Shown here: one piece after another, positions 15,683 through 21,350 of the stretch
How the letters are laid out: the number at the start of each line of letters is the position of its first letter
How positions within the stretch are numbered: position 1 is the first letter of the stretch
DNA from: CAZVAR01 sp964625225
GTDB taxonomy: Bacteria; Pseudomonadota; Alphaproteobacteria; JAJUGE01
DNA length: 21,350 nucleotides
Assembly: GCA_964625225.1 (NCBI GenBank)
Contig: CAZVAR010000057.1
Location: 1 to 21,350 of the forward strand
Reading direction: 5' to 3'
The notes under the pieces: model-generated
What the model was told of the DNA's origin: nothing
What the model saw: only the letters and a program-made list of their open reading frames with translations
Databases searched by the model: none
Made by a program: the position numbers and the translations under genes

Positions 15683-15829
15683 ATGTGGTATTTCAGCTGG
15701 GTACTCGGCCTGGGGCTCGCCTGCGCGTTCGCGATCCTCAACGCCATGTGGTTCGAGCTCGTGTCGGACTATCAGGAAGGCCGCGCCGCCGAGCCGCCGC
15801 CTCCCCCGCCGATGGAGGAGGTCCACTAG
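15683..15829 (+). CDS. cydX: CydX, small subunit of cytochrome bd oxidase
   Basis: A 48-residue single-helix protein: MWYFSWVLGLGLACAF, then AILNAMWFELVSDYQEG. The N-terminus is nearly the same as the CydX/CbdX signature MWYFxWxLGxxLACxF, including the Glu after the helix. CydX binds CydA near the haems and stabilises the oxidase. It sits 18 nt after cydB with GGAGG upstream, the normal position. It is longer than E. coli CydX (37 residues) because of a C-terminal tail containing six consecutive prolines (residues 38-43) followed by MEEVH. The call is strong despite the small size. Confidence 0.95.
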   Translation: MWYFSWVLGLGLACAFAILNAMWFELVSDYQEGRAAEPPPPPPMEEVH

Positions 15830-15842
15830 ACCGGGATCGTCC

Positions 15843-16094
15843 GTGATTGCCCGGACCCTGTCCATGCTGATCGCCGCCGGCGTGAGCCTGGTCCTGTTCG
15901 CCTGTCCGTTCCTTGTCGGGCCACGCCTGGGGCCGGGCGACCACGGCCTGCTGTCACTGCTGATGTTGGGGGTTGCGGCGAGCTTCGTACACGGCTTCGG
16001 CTACGTTCCCGAGCACCGGGTCCTGCGCCTGCTGTTCAGCCCGGCGGTCGCTTGGCCGGGCACGTTCGGTGCGCTGGCCCTGCTGCTGCGCTAA
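15843..16094 (+). CDS. ybgE: YbgE-like cyd operon membrane protein
   Basis: An 83-residue protein with two or three hydrophobic helices (about residues 5-25, 36-51 and 68-82). The segment VAASFVHGFGYVPEHRVLRLLFSPAVAWP resembles the HGxGFxP ... FxPL core of YbgE, the last protein of the cyd operon in many proteobacteria, whose function is unresolved. The start is taken as GTG 15843, with a weak ribosome binding site; ATG 15864 would shorten the first helix. It ends the operon. Its TAA stop overlaps the stop of ccrM on the other strand (shared bases CTAA, 16091-16094), so there is no terminator space between the two convergent units. Confidence 0.8.
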   Translation: MIARTLSMLIAAGVSLVLFACPFLVGPRLGPGDHGLLSLLMLGVAASFVHGFGYVPEHRVLRLLFSPAVAWPGTFGALALLLR

Positions 16095-17170
16095 GTGAGG
16101 CTCGCCCGGAGCTGCTGGCGCAGGGCGTCGATCGGCCGCAGCTCGCCGCCCTGCTCGTACCACCAGAAGGTCCAGCCGTTGCAGGCCGGCGCACCCTGGA
16201 CCAGGGCACCGACCTGGTGGATCGAGCCGCGATGCTCGGCCGAGATGATCAGGCCGTCGGCGCGCACTTTCGCGGTCCAGCGGCGGCCCTGGTCGTAAAG
16301 CACGGTGCCCGCCCGAAGCAGGCCCCGTTCGACCAGCCAGCCGAACGGGATGCGCGGCTCCTCGCGGCGCGACGGCGTGTTCACCATCTCCGGCTCGGCC
16401 GGCGCGACGCCGCGGATCCGCTCCGCGGCAATTCGCACGTAGTCCGGGTCGCGCTCGATGCCGATCCAGCGGCGACCGAGGCGCTTCGCTACCGCGCCGG
16501 TCGTACCGGTCCCGAAGAACGGATCGAGCACGACGTCGCCGGGCCGGCTGGATGCCAGGATCACCCGATGCAGCAGCGCCTCCGGCTTCTGCGTCGGGTG
16601 CGCCTTGCGCCCGTCGAGCTTCAGACGTTCGGCGCCGCTGCAGATGGGGAGCAGCCAATCGCTGCGCATCTGCAGGCCGTCATTGAGCGCCTTCATCGCC
16701 TCGTAATTGAAGGTATAACGGGCGTCGCTGCTGCGCGCGCACCAGATCAGCGTCTCGTGCGCGTTGGTGAACCGTCGCCCTCGGAAGTTCGGCATCGGGT
16801 TCGATTTCCGCCAGACGATCTCGATCAGCACCCAGTAGCCGAGATCCTGCAGCGCCGTGCCAACCCGATAAATGTTGTGATAGCTGCCGATGACCCAGAT
16901 CGTCCCGTTCGGCTTCAGCAGCCGCCGTGCGGCGGCGAGCCACTCGCGCGTGAAGCGGTCGTACTCCGCGAAGTCCGCGAATTTGTCCCAGTCCGCATCG
17001 ACGCCGTCCACCCGGCTGTTGTTGGGCCGCCGCAGCTCGTTGCGGAGCTGGAGATTGTAGGGCGGATCGGCGAAGACGAGGTCGACGGATTGCGCGGGCA
17101 GGGAGCGCATCCGCTCGATGCAGTCGCCGGTCAGGATTTGATCGAGGAAGTCTGCGGTGGGGCGTCCCAT
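16091..17170 (-). CDS. ccrM: CcrM-type DNA adenine methyltransferase (GANTC)
   Basis: A 359-residue beta-class N6-adenine methyltransferase that methylates the A in GANTC and marks replication state in alphaproteobacteria. The catalytic motif DPPYNLQL is at residues 35-42 and precedes the SAM motif LDPFFGTGTTGAVAKRLGR (about 220-238), the beta-class order. The text RKSNPMPNFRGRRFTNAHETLIW and KAHPTQKPEALLHR is characteristic of CcrM. The C-terminal domain (about 265-359), with NGWTFWWYE, is the CcrM-specific extension used in DNA recognition. The ATG at 17170 lies inside the end of rnhB (40-nt overlap) and has AGGA about nine bases upstream. Four GANTC sites occur 14-51 bp before the start, suggesting feedback by its own methylation. 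GANTC specificity is inferred from the family. Confidence 0.94.
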   Translation of the reverse strand: MGRPTADFLDQILTGDCIERMRSLPAQSVDLVFADPPYNLQLRNELRRPNNSRVDGVDADWDKFADFAEYDRFTREWLAAARRLLKPNGTIWVIGSYHNIYRVGTALQDLGYWVLIEIVWRKSNPMPNFRGRRFTNAHETLIWCARSSDARYTFNYEAMKALNDGLQMRSDWLLPICSGAERLKLDGRKAHPTQKPEALLHRVILASSRPGDVVLDPFFGTGTTGAVAKRLGRRWIGIERDPDYVRIAAERIRGVAPAEPEMVNTPSRREEPRIPFGWLVERGLLRAGTVLYDQGRRWTAKVRADGLIISAEHRGSIHQVGALVQGAPACNGWTFWWYEQGGELRPIDALRQQLRASLT

Positions 17171-17847
17171 GACGGCGCATCCTGAGTCGCCCGAGTCGCC
17201 GCGTCAAGAGTCCTTGGATTCAACACGTTACGAACCGGTGCGAAACTGCGCCGATGGTGGGGCGTCGGGCCCAGCCGCAGCAAGGCGGCGCAATGCTCGC
17301 GTGTGCCGTAGCCGGCGTTCCGTTCCCAGCCATAGCCCGGATGGAGGCTCGCCAGCTCGGTCATGATCCGGTCGCGCACCACCTTGGCAACGATCGAGGC
17401 GGCGGCGATCGAGAGGCACTTGGCGTCGCCGCCGACGATCGGTTCGGCTGGGCAGGGCAGCGTGGGCGCACGGTTGCCGTCCACCAGCACCAGCGCAGGC
17501 GCGGGGGTCAGCTCGGCGACCGCCCGGCCCATCGCCCGGAAGGTGGCCTGCAGGATGTTGATCGTGTCGATCTCCTCGACCGATGCGATGCCGATCCCGA
17601 TCCGTGCCGCACCGGTCCCGGCAAGCGCCTGCAGTTCGGCGAACAGCGCTTCGCGCCGATCGCGCGACAGCAGCTTGGAATCGTCGATGCCGCGGCGCAG
17701 GACGCGAGGCAGACGGTCCGGGTCCAGCGTCACGGCGGCTGCGACGACCGGCCCGGCCAGCGGTCCGCGGCCCGCCTCGTCGACCCCAGCGACGATGCCG
17801 CCGCCGACACGCACGGTGAAGTGGCGTTCCAGACGGAAATCGGGCAT
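17131..17847 (-). CDS. rnhB: Ribonuclease HII
   Basis: A 238-residue RNase HII that cuts RNA in RNA:DNA hybrids and starts removal of ribonucleotides misincorporated in DNA. The four catalytic carboxylates are visible: Asp23 and Glu24 (GVDEAGRGPLAGPV), Asp123 (LVDGN) and Asp141 (GDAKCLSIAAASIVAKVVRD). The GYGTREH motif (about 179-185) and HHRRSFAPV (about 197-205) end the conserved domain. Residues 210-238 are a non-conserved tail that overlaps the ccrM start by 40 nt and contains the tandem codons GCGACTCGG / GCGACTCAG. ATG 17847 follows the stop of the broken radical SAM gene by 5 nt. The tail may be kept for its DNA sequence more than for its protein (inference). Confidence 0.95.
   Translation of the reverse strand: MPDFRLERHFTVRVGGGIVAGVDEAGRGPLAGPVVAAAVTLDPDRLPRVLRRGIDDSKLLSRDRREALFAELQALAGTGAARIGIGIASVEEIDTINILQATFRAMGRAVAELTPAPALVLVDGNRAPTLPCPAEPIVGGDAKCLSIAAASIVAKVVRDRIMTELASLHPGYGWERNAGYGTREHCAALLRLGPTPHHRRSFAPVRNVLNPRTLDAATRATQDAPSWDAPPQTSSIKS
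17184..17221 (-). promoter_or_regulatory. Cluster of four GANTC methylation sites upstream of ccrM
   Basis: GAGTC occurs at 17184-17188, 17193-17197 and 17208-17212, and GATTC at 17217-17221: four CcrM target sites in 38 bp. They end 14 bp before the ccrM start and lie within the non-conserved tail codons of rnhB. Elsewhere a by-eye scan finds GANTC only about once per 700-800 bp. This looks like a methylation-sensitive control region for ccrM. Confidence 0.55.
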
Positions 17848-17852
17848 AGGGA

Positions 17853-18953
17853 TCAGAGCGGCAGGTCGAGCTGGTCACGGCCCGCCGGCGGCGGACGGAA
17901 GCGCGCAGTGTCGAGATCGTAGTCGCGCTTGTCCAGCCCGAGCCGGCGGCAGGCGAGAGCGAAGCGCTGCCGGATCATCTCGGCATAGGGTCCTGTGCCG
18001 CGCATCCGCTCACCGAAGCCGCTGCGGTAGAGCGCGCCGCCGCGGCTGTCGCGGATGAGGCTCAGCACCCTGTCCATTCGGTCCGGCGCGTGCGTCGCGA
18101 GCCATTCCCGAAAGAGGTCCTTGATCTCCAGCGGCAGCCGCAGCAGCACGTACATCGCCGAGCGCGCGCCGGCCTCCCGGGCCGCCGCCAGGATCGGCTC
18201 GATCTCGTGATCGTTCAGGCCGGGAATGATCGGCGCGACGTTGACCCCGACCGGGATTCCCGCCTCGGCCAATGCGCGGATCGCCCCGAGCCGACGCGCC
18301 GGCGTCGCCGCCCGCGGTTCGAGTCGCCGGGCGAGCCCGCGGTCGAGGGTCGTCACGGACAGCGTCACGCTGGCGAGTCGGCGGGCGGCCATCGATGCCA
18401 GAATGTCGATGTCCCGGGTGACCAGGGCCGACTTGGTGATCAGCGAGACCGGGTGCTCGAAGCGGTCGAGCACCTCCAGCACGCGTCGCGTGATCCCGAA
18501 CTGCCGTTCAATTGGCTGATAGGCATCCGTGTTGGGGCCGAGCGCGATCACCTTGCAGCGATAGGTAGGACGCCGCAGTTCGCGATCCAGCAGCTCGGCC
18601 GCATCGTGCTTGGCGAACAAGCGGGTCTCGAAATCGAGCCCCGGCGACAGGCCGAGAAAGGCATGGCTCGGCCGCGCGTAGCAGTAGACGCAGCCATGCT
18701 CGCACCCGCGTTAGGGGTTGATCGACTGCTCGAAGCCGATGTCCGGCGAGCGGTTGGTTGCGATGACTGTCCGGCTCGCGTCCGGCAGCACGGTGGTACG
18801 CAAGGGCGGCGGATCGTCGTCGTCCGGACTGCCCCAGCCGTCGTCCACGCGGATCCGGTCGGCCGGCTCGAAGCGCCCGGCGCGGTTGCTGAGGGCACCC
18901 CGTCCCTTGCGGGGCATTCCCTGGCCCGACAGTGTCCGACGATCGCCGGTCAT
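17853..18953 (-). pseudogene. PA0069-family radical SAM protein gene interrupted by an in-frame TAA
   Basis: One continuous minus-strand frame encodes a PA0069-type radical SAM protein of about 366 residues, broken only by TAA at 18711-18713. The upstream part (80 residues from ATG 18953) has the family text GRGALSNRAGRFE, DDGWGSPDDDDPP and RTVIATNRSPDIGFEQSINP. The family then continues YRGCEHGCVYCYARPSHAF. Here TAA stands at the Tyr position and the rest follows in frame, including the Fe-S cysteines CX3CX2C (codons 18702-18704, 18690-18692, 18681-18683) and the SAM domain to 17855. No start codon lies between the TAA and the cysteines, so restart downstream (for example TTG 18620) would lose the cluster. 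No other lesion is visible. It could be a recent nonsense mutation, a sequencing error, or readthrough. A start at ATG 18917 is also possible. Five nt separate it from rnhB. Confidence 0.85.
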
Positions 18954-18982
18954 GACCGAAGCATAGCCCGAATCCTGTGCCG

Positions 18983-19000
18983 GCGCGGTAACATCCGCGC
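18983..19000. promoter_or_regulatory. Small inverted repeat in the divergent spacer
   Basis: GCGCGG-TAACAT-CCGCGC, a perfect 6-bp inverted repeat with a 6-nt loop, lies between the divergent radical SAM pseudogene and the DUF423 gene. It could be an operator or a leader hairpin. No convincing -35 element was found beside it. Confidence 0.25.
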
Positions 19001-19058
19001 GGGGATCCGCTGCGGACGGCGGCCCTCGTGTCTCGACGACGAAGACGAGTGGATTTCG

Positions 19059-19445
19059 ATGGAAGGAATGACGCGGCTGTGGGTCGCGCTCGCGGCTGTC
19101 AACGGGCTGCTCGGCGTCGCGCTCGGTGCCTATGGTGCACACGGCCTGACGGTGTCCCCGGCCCGGGCGGAAACGTTCCATACTGCGGTTGCCTACCAGA
19201 TGTGGCATGCGCTGGCGCTGCTCGCGGCCGCGTGGCTGCGCGGCGTGACGGCACGGCGCGCACTGGCCGACGTCGCGGCCATCCTGTTTCTGGCCGGCAT
19301 CGTCGCCTTCTGCGGCTCGCTCTATGCGATCGGGCTGACCGGGCAGGCGCCGGTGCCGATGGCCGCACCGGCCGGCGGCCTCGCCTTCATGACGGGTTGG
19401 GTCGCCTTGGGGGCTGCCGGCCTCCTGCGGCCGGCGACGCGGTGA
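19059..19445 (+). CDS. DUF423 family small membrane protein
   Basis: A 128-residue protein of the DUF423 (UPF0382, YgdD-like) family, with four predicted transmembrane helices. The family hallmark WVALAAVNGLLGVALGAYGAHGL is at the N-terminus (residues 7-29), followed by FHTAVAYQMWHALALLAAAWL (about 40-60), FLAGIVAFCGSLYAIGL (about 76-92) and a final helix APAGGLAFMTGWVALGAAGLL. The function of the family is unknown. The start ATG 19059 has a weak GAGTGGA upstream; ATG 19068 would be equally consistent with the first helix. A much longer frame is open upstream but is antisense to the radical SAM gene and not coding. Confidence 0.9.
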   Translation: MEGMTRLWVALAAVNGLLGVALGAYGAHGLTVSPARAETFHTAVAYQMWHALALLAAAWLRGVTARRALADVAAILFLAGIVAFCGSLYAIGLTGQAPVPMAAPAGGLAFMTGWVALGAAGLLRPATR

Positions 19446-19477
19446 GGGCAGGGGCGGATGCGCGGCGCAGGCGGGAT

Positions 19478-19506
19478 CGGACAAGGAGCTGCGGCGCGCC
19501 TATAAT
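19478..19506 (+). promoter_or_regulatory. Candidate promoter for the 19539 gene
   Basis: A perfect -10 TATAAT (19501-19506) is preceded by exactly 17 nt and CGGACA (19478-19483), which matches four of six -35 bases. Transcription would start near 19513, giving a leader of about 26 nt before the ATG at 19539. The AT-rich hexamer stands out in this GC-rich DNA. Confidence 0.6.
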
Positions 19507-19538
19507 CCTCGGCGCCACCACGCCCGAGAGGTCCGGTC

Positions 19539-20009
19539 ATGATCTACCATCTCTCCATTTCGGCCGAGGACCCGCAGCATGTCGCCGAGGTGATCGCCGA
19601 GCTCTGGCACGGCCGTGCCTATCCGTTTCCGCCCTTTGGCGGCTCTTGGATCGCCTTCGCCGGCGATGACCGCGGCTCCGCCATCGAGGTCTACCCGCGC
19701 GGCCGGGAACTCGTGCCGGGCGAGCGCGAGGTCGCGATTCGCGCGACCGAGGGCGGCCCGGCGGGAACCGCGACGCACGTGGCGGTCGCGACTTCCCTGA
19801 CCGAGGAGGAGGTCAAGGCGATCGCGGCCCGCGAAGGCTGGCTGGCGATGACCTGCGATCGCGCGGGGCTGTTCCATGTGATCGAGTTCTGGGTGGAGAA
19901 CCGGCTTCTGATCGAGGTCCTGACCGCCGGAATGCAGCAGGACTATCTGGCCTCCATGACACCGTCGAACTGGCAGCGCATGGTGGAGGCGGGGGCGCCG
20001 GCCGGCTGA
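19539..20009 (+). CDS. Conserved-looking protein of unknown function, possibly VOC-like
   Basis: A 156-residue soluble protein without signal peptide or membrane helix. It begins MIYHLSISAEDPQHVAEVIAEL and continues with PPFGGSWIAFAGDDRGSAIEVYPRGREL. It later has ATHVAVATSLTEEEVKAIAAREG and HVIEFWVENRLLIEVLTAGM. The alternation of beta-strand-like stretches with His/Glu-containing segments (YHLSIS, AIEVYP, THVAVAT, IEFWVENRLLIEVL) recalls the beta-alpha-beta-beta-beta repeats of the vicinal-oxygen-chelate (glyoxalase-like) fold. I could not place it in a named family, and the fold is a guess. The ATG has GAGAGG seven bases upstream and its own consensus-like promoter. It stands alone between DUF423 and the dehydratase, so the context gives no function. 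Confidence 0.8.
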   Translation: MIYHLSISAEDPQHVAEVIAELWHGRAYPFPPFGGSWIAFAGDDRGSAIEVYPRGRELVPGEREVAIRATEGGPAGTATHVAVATSLTEEEVKAIAAREGWLAMTCDRAGLFHVIEFWVENRLLIEVLTAGMQQDYLASMTPSNWQRMVEAGAPAG

Positions 20010-20015
20010 GGGCGC

Positions 20016-20079
20016 GTCCCTCGTCCTTCGGGGTCCCGCCCGCCGCGTGCGCCCGGGCCGGTACCTCCGGATGAGGGAC
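20016..20079. repeat. Imperfect intergenic inverted repeat, copy 1
   Basis: The arms GTCCCTCGTCC (20016-20026) and GGATGAGGGAC (20069-20079) pair over 11 positions with one G-U. After a small internal loop, pairing continues into the GGGGTCCCG / CGGTACCTC region. The CCTCGTCCTTCGG ... CGGATGAGG layout resembles intergenic palindromic elements seen dispersed in many alphaproteobacterial genomes. It begins 6 nt after the stop of the 19539 gene. Confidence 0.5.
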
Positions 20080-20101
20080 CGCTCGATGTGCCGGCGGCAC
20101 C

Positions 20102-20154
20102 GCGTCCCGTCCCGAGAGGCCCGCGGGAGCGGGCGTCCCGCAAGGATGAATCGC
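20102..20154. repeat. Second, diverged inverted repeat, copy 2
   Basis: Contains a perfect small hairpin (CCCGC-GGGA-GCGGG, 20120-20133) flanked by arms that pair imperfectly (GCGTCCCGTCC against GGATGAATCGC, with wobble and mismatch). Its reverse strand shares the CATCCTT-GCGGGACGCCCG core with the element at 20016-20079, suggesting a second, inverted and decayed copy. With copy 1 it fills most of the 20010-20165 spacer, where I see no gene. Confidence 0.35.
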
Positions 20155-20165
20155 GCCGACGGCCG

Positions 20166-20194
20166 GTGACGCGGCCCGACCGGCGGATTATGCT
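20166..20194 (+). promoter_or_regulatory. Candidate promoter for the dehydratase gene
   Basis: GTGACG (20166-20171; TGAC matches the -35 core), a 17-nt spacer and TATGCT (20189-20194). Transcription would start near 20201, about 23 nt before the ATG at 20224, whose ribosome binding site is GGGAGAG. Confidence 0.45.
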
Positions 20195-20223
20195 CGCGGC
20201 GTCCGGAGCGACGGGAGAGACGG

Positions 20224-21350
20224 ATGGAGCAGGACGACAGGCGCGGCATGCGGCAGGGTCTGGCGCAGTACGGCGATGCCGGGTTCTCGCTGTTCCTGCG
20301 CAAGGCGATGATCAAGGGCATGGGTTATTCGGACGATGCCCTCGACCGGCCGATCATCGGCATCACCGATACCTATAGCGGCTACAATGCGTGCCATCGC
20401 ACCGTCCCCGACCTTGTCGAGGCGATCAAGCGCGGGGTGCTGTTGGCCGGCGGCCTGCCGGTGCCGTTTCCGACCATCTCGGTCCATGAGGCGTTCAGCC
20501 ATCCGACCTCGATGTTCCTGCGCAATCTGATGGCGATGGACACCGAGGAGATGATCCGGGCGCAGCCGATGGACGCGGTCGTCCTGATCGGCGGCTGCGA
20601 CAAGACCGTGCCCGCCCTGCTGATGGGCGCCGCCAGCGCGGGCCGCCCTGCCATTCTCGAAGTGACCGGGCCGATGATGACCGGCGACTGGCGCGGCGAG
20701 CGGCTGGGCGCCTGCACCGACTGCCGGCGCCTCTGGGCGATGCATCGCGCCGGCCATATCGGCGCGGAGGAGATCGACGCGGTCGGCGGGCGGCTGATGC
20801 CGACGGCCGGCACCTGCATGGTGATGGGGACCGCCAGCACGATGGCGCTGATGGCGGAGGCGCTCGGCATGATGCTGCCGGGCGGGGCGGCGATCCCGGC
20901 CGTCCATTCCGACCGGCTGCGCCATGCCGAGGCGACCGGGGCGCGGGCGGTCCAGATGGCGAGGGAAGGGCTCACGCCAGACAAGGTGATGACGCCCAAG
21001 GCGTTCGCCAACGCCTTCCGGATGCTGCTGGCGGTCGGCGGTTCGACTAACGGGTTGGTCCACATGACCGCGGTCGCCGGCCGGCTCGGCATCGCCGTCG
21101 ATCTGGAGGCGTTCGACCGGCTGGGTGCGGAGGTGCCGGTACTGGTCGATCTGAAGCCGTCCGGGCAGCATTACATGGAGGATCTGCATCGGGCCGGCGG
21201 TGCGGCGCCGATTCTGCGGGCGCTCAAGCCGTTGCTCGACCTCGACGCCTTGACCGTCACCGGACGCAGCCTGGGCGAGGAGATCGATGCAGCGCCGGAG
21301 GACTGGGGCCAGCAGGTGGTGCGGCCGCTCGACCGGCCGCTCTATCCGCA
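20224..21350 (+). CDS. IlvD/Edd family dehydratase (sugar-acid or dihydroxy-acid dehydratase), 3' end outside window
   Basis: The first 375 residues of an [2Fe-2S]-dependent dehydratase of the IlvD/Edd family, which removes water from 2,3-dihydroxy acids or aldonic acids. The frame stays open to the window end. Probable cluster ligands are Cys57 (YNACHRTVPDL), Cys125 (GGCDKTVPALLMGAAS) and Cys198 (TAGTCMVMGTASTMALM). The GGCDKTxPALLMGAAS wording and the Cys spacing (68 and 73 residues) look more like arabinonate/xylonate-type dehydratases than the biosynthetic IlvD, which reads GCDKNMPG. The segment around residues 160-175 (GACTDCRRLWAMHRAG) replaces the usual GSGT-type text. The substrate cannot be fixed from this part, and the C-terminal catalytic serine is outside the window. 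The ATG at 20224 has GGGAGAG five bases upstream. Confidence 0.9.
   Translation, partial: MEQDDRRGMRQGLAQYGDAGFSLFLRKAMIKGMGYSDDALDRPIIGITDTYSGYNACHRTVPDLVEAIKRGVLLAGGLPVPFPTISVHEAFSHPTSMFLRNLMAMDTEEMIRAQPMDAVVLIGGCDKTVPALLMGAASAGRPAILEVTGPMMTGDWRGERLGACTDCRRLWAMHRAGHIGAEEIDAVGGRLMPTAGTCMVMGTASTMALMAEALGMMLPGGAAIPAVHSDRLRHAEATGARAVQMAREGLTPDKVMTPKAFANAFRMLLAVGGSTNGLVHMTAVAGRLGIAVDLEAFDRLGAEVPVLVDLKPSGQHYMEDLHRAGGAAPILRALKPLLDLDALTVTGRSLGEEIDAAPEDWGQQVVRPLDRPLYP

Noticed and set aside
16052..17185. A 377-codon plus-strand frame opposite ccrM
   Set aside because: Antisense shadow; DPPY and the SAM motif are on the minus strand.
18711..18713. Stop codon reassignment (TAA as Tyr) across the genome
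   Set aside because: TAA is used as a normal stop by smc, the ybgE-like gene and others in this window, so genome-wide reassignment is excluded; only local readthrough remains possible.
18090..19058. Long N-terminal extension of the DUF423 gene
   Set aside because: The extension is antisense to the radical SAM gene and lacks membrane or family text; the family start is at 19059.

Overview
The window reads as chromosomal DNA of a GC-rich (about two-thirds G+C by eye) alphaproteobacterium, possibly of the Rhodospirillales or a relative. The evidence is the ATP synthase F0 set in the order I-a-c-b'-b with a split b/b' pair and no F1 genes beside it, a CcrM-type GANTC methyltransferase next to rnhB, and the mutY / DUF721 (DciA) / DsbA-like / smc neighbourhood. 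No phage, transposon, CRISPR array, tRNA or rRNA was seen. Genes are tightly packed, with many 1-40 nt overlaps.

Layout. (1) 1-3132, plus strand: the end of a caa3-type cytochrome c oxidase operon, with a fused subunit I+III (5' end outside the window), a small unknown membrane protein, and a lipoprotein subunit II carrying CuA and a haem c domain. (2) 3399-3740, minus: a small exported six-cysteine protein of unknown function. (3) 3954-6457, minus: the F0 operon atpI-atpB-atpE-atpF'-atpF with a candidate promoter at 6575-6603 and a terminator at 3904-3929. (4) 6644-11418, minus: dciA, a DsbA-like thiol oxidoreductase and smc. (5) 11496-12557, plus: mutY, divergent from dciA. (6) 12675-16094, plus: a cytochrome bd operon, cydP-cydA-cydB-cydX-ybgE-like. 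(7) 16091-18953, minus: a PA0069-type radical SAM gene broken by one in-frame TAA, then rnhB and ccrM in an overlapping chain. (8) 19059-21350, plus: a DUF423 membrane protein, a conserved-looking unknown protein, two imperfect inverted repeats, and the 5' part of an IlvD/Edd-family dehydratase.

The first half is mainly aerobic energy conversion. A caa3 oxidase builds proton motive force, F0 uses it, and a separate bd quinol oxidase probably serves low oxygen. The second theme is chromosome maintenance: SMC condensation, DciA helicase loading, MutY and RNase HII repair, and CcrM methylation.

The content is mostly core genes, and I found no clear new multigene system. The points most worth a second look are: the TAA replacing a tyrosine codon directly before the Fe-S cysteines of the radical SAM gene; four GANTC sites in 38 bp just upstream of ccrM; a glutamine in place of the K-channel lysine in oxidase subunit I; and the exported twin-CX3C protein beside the oxidase operon.
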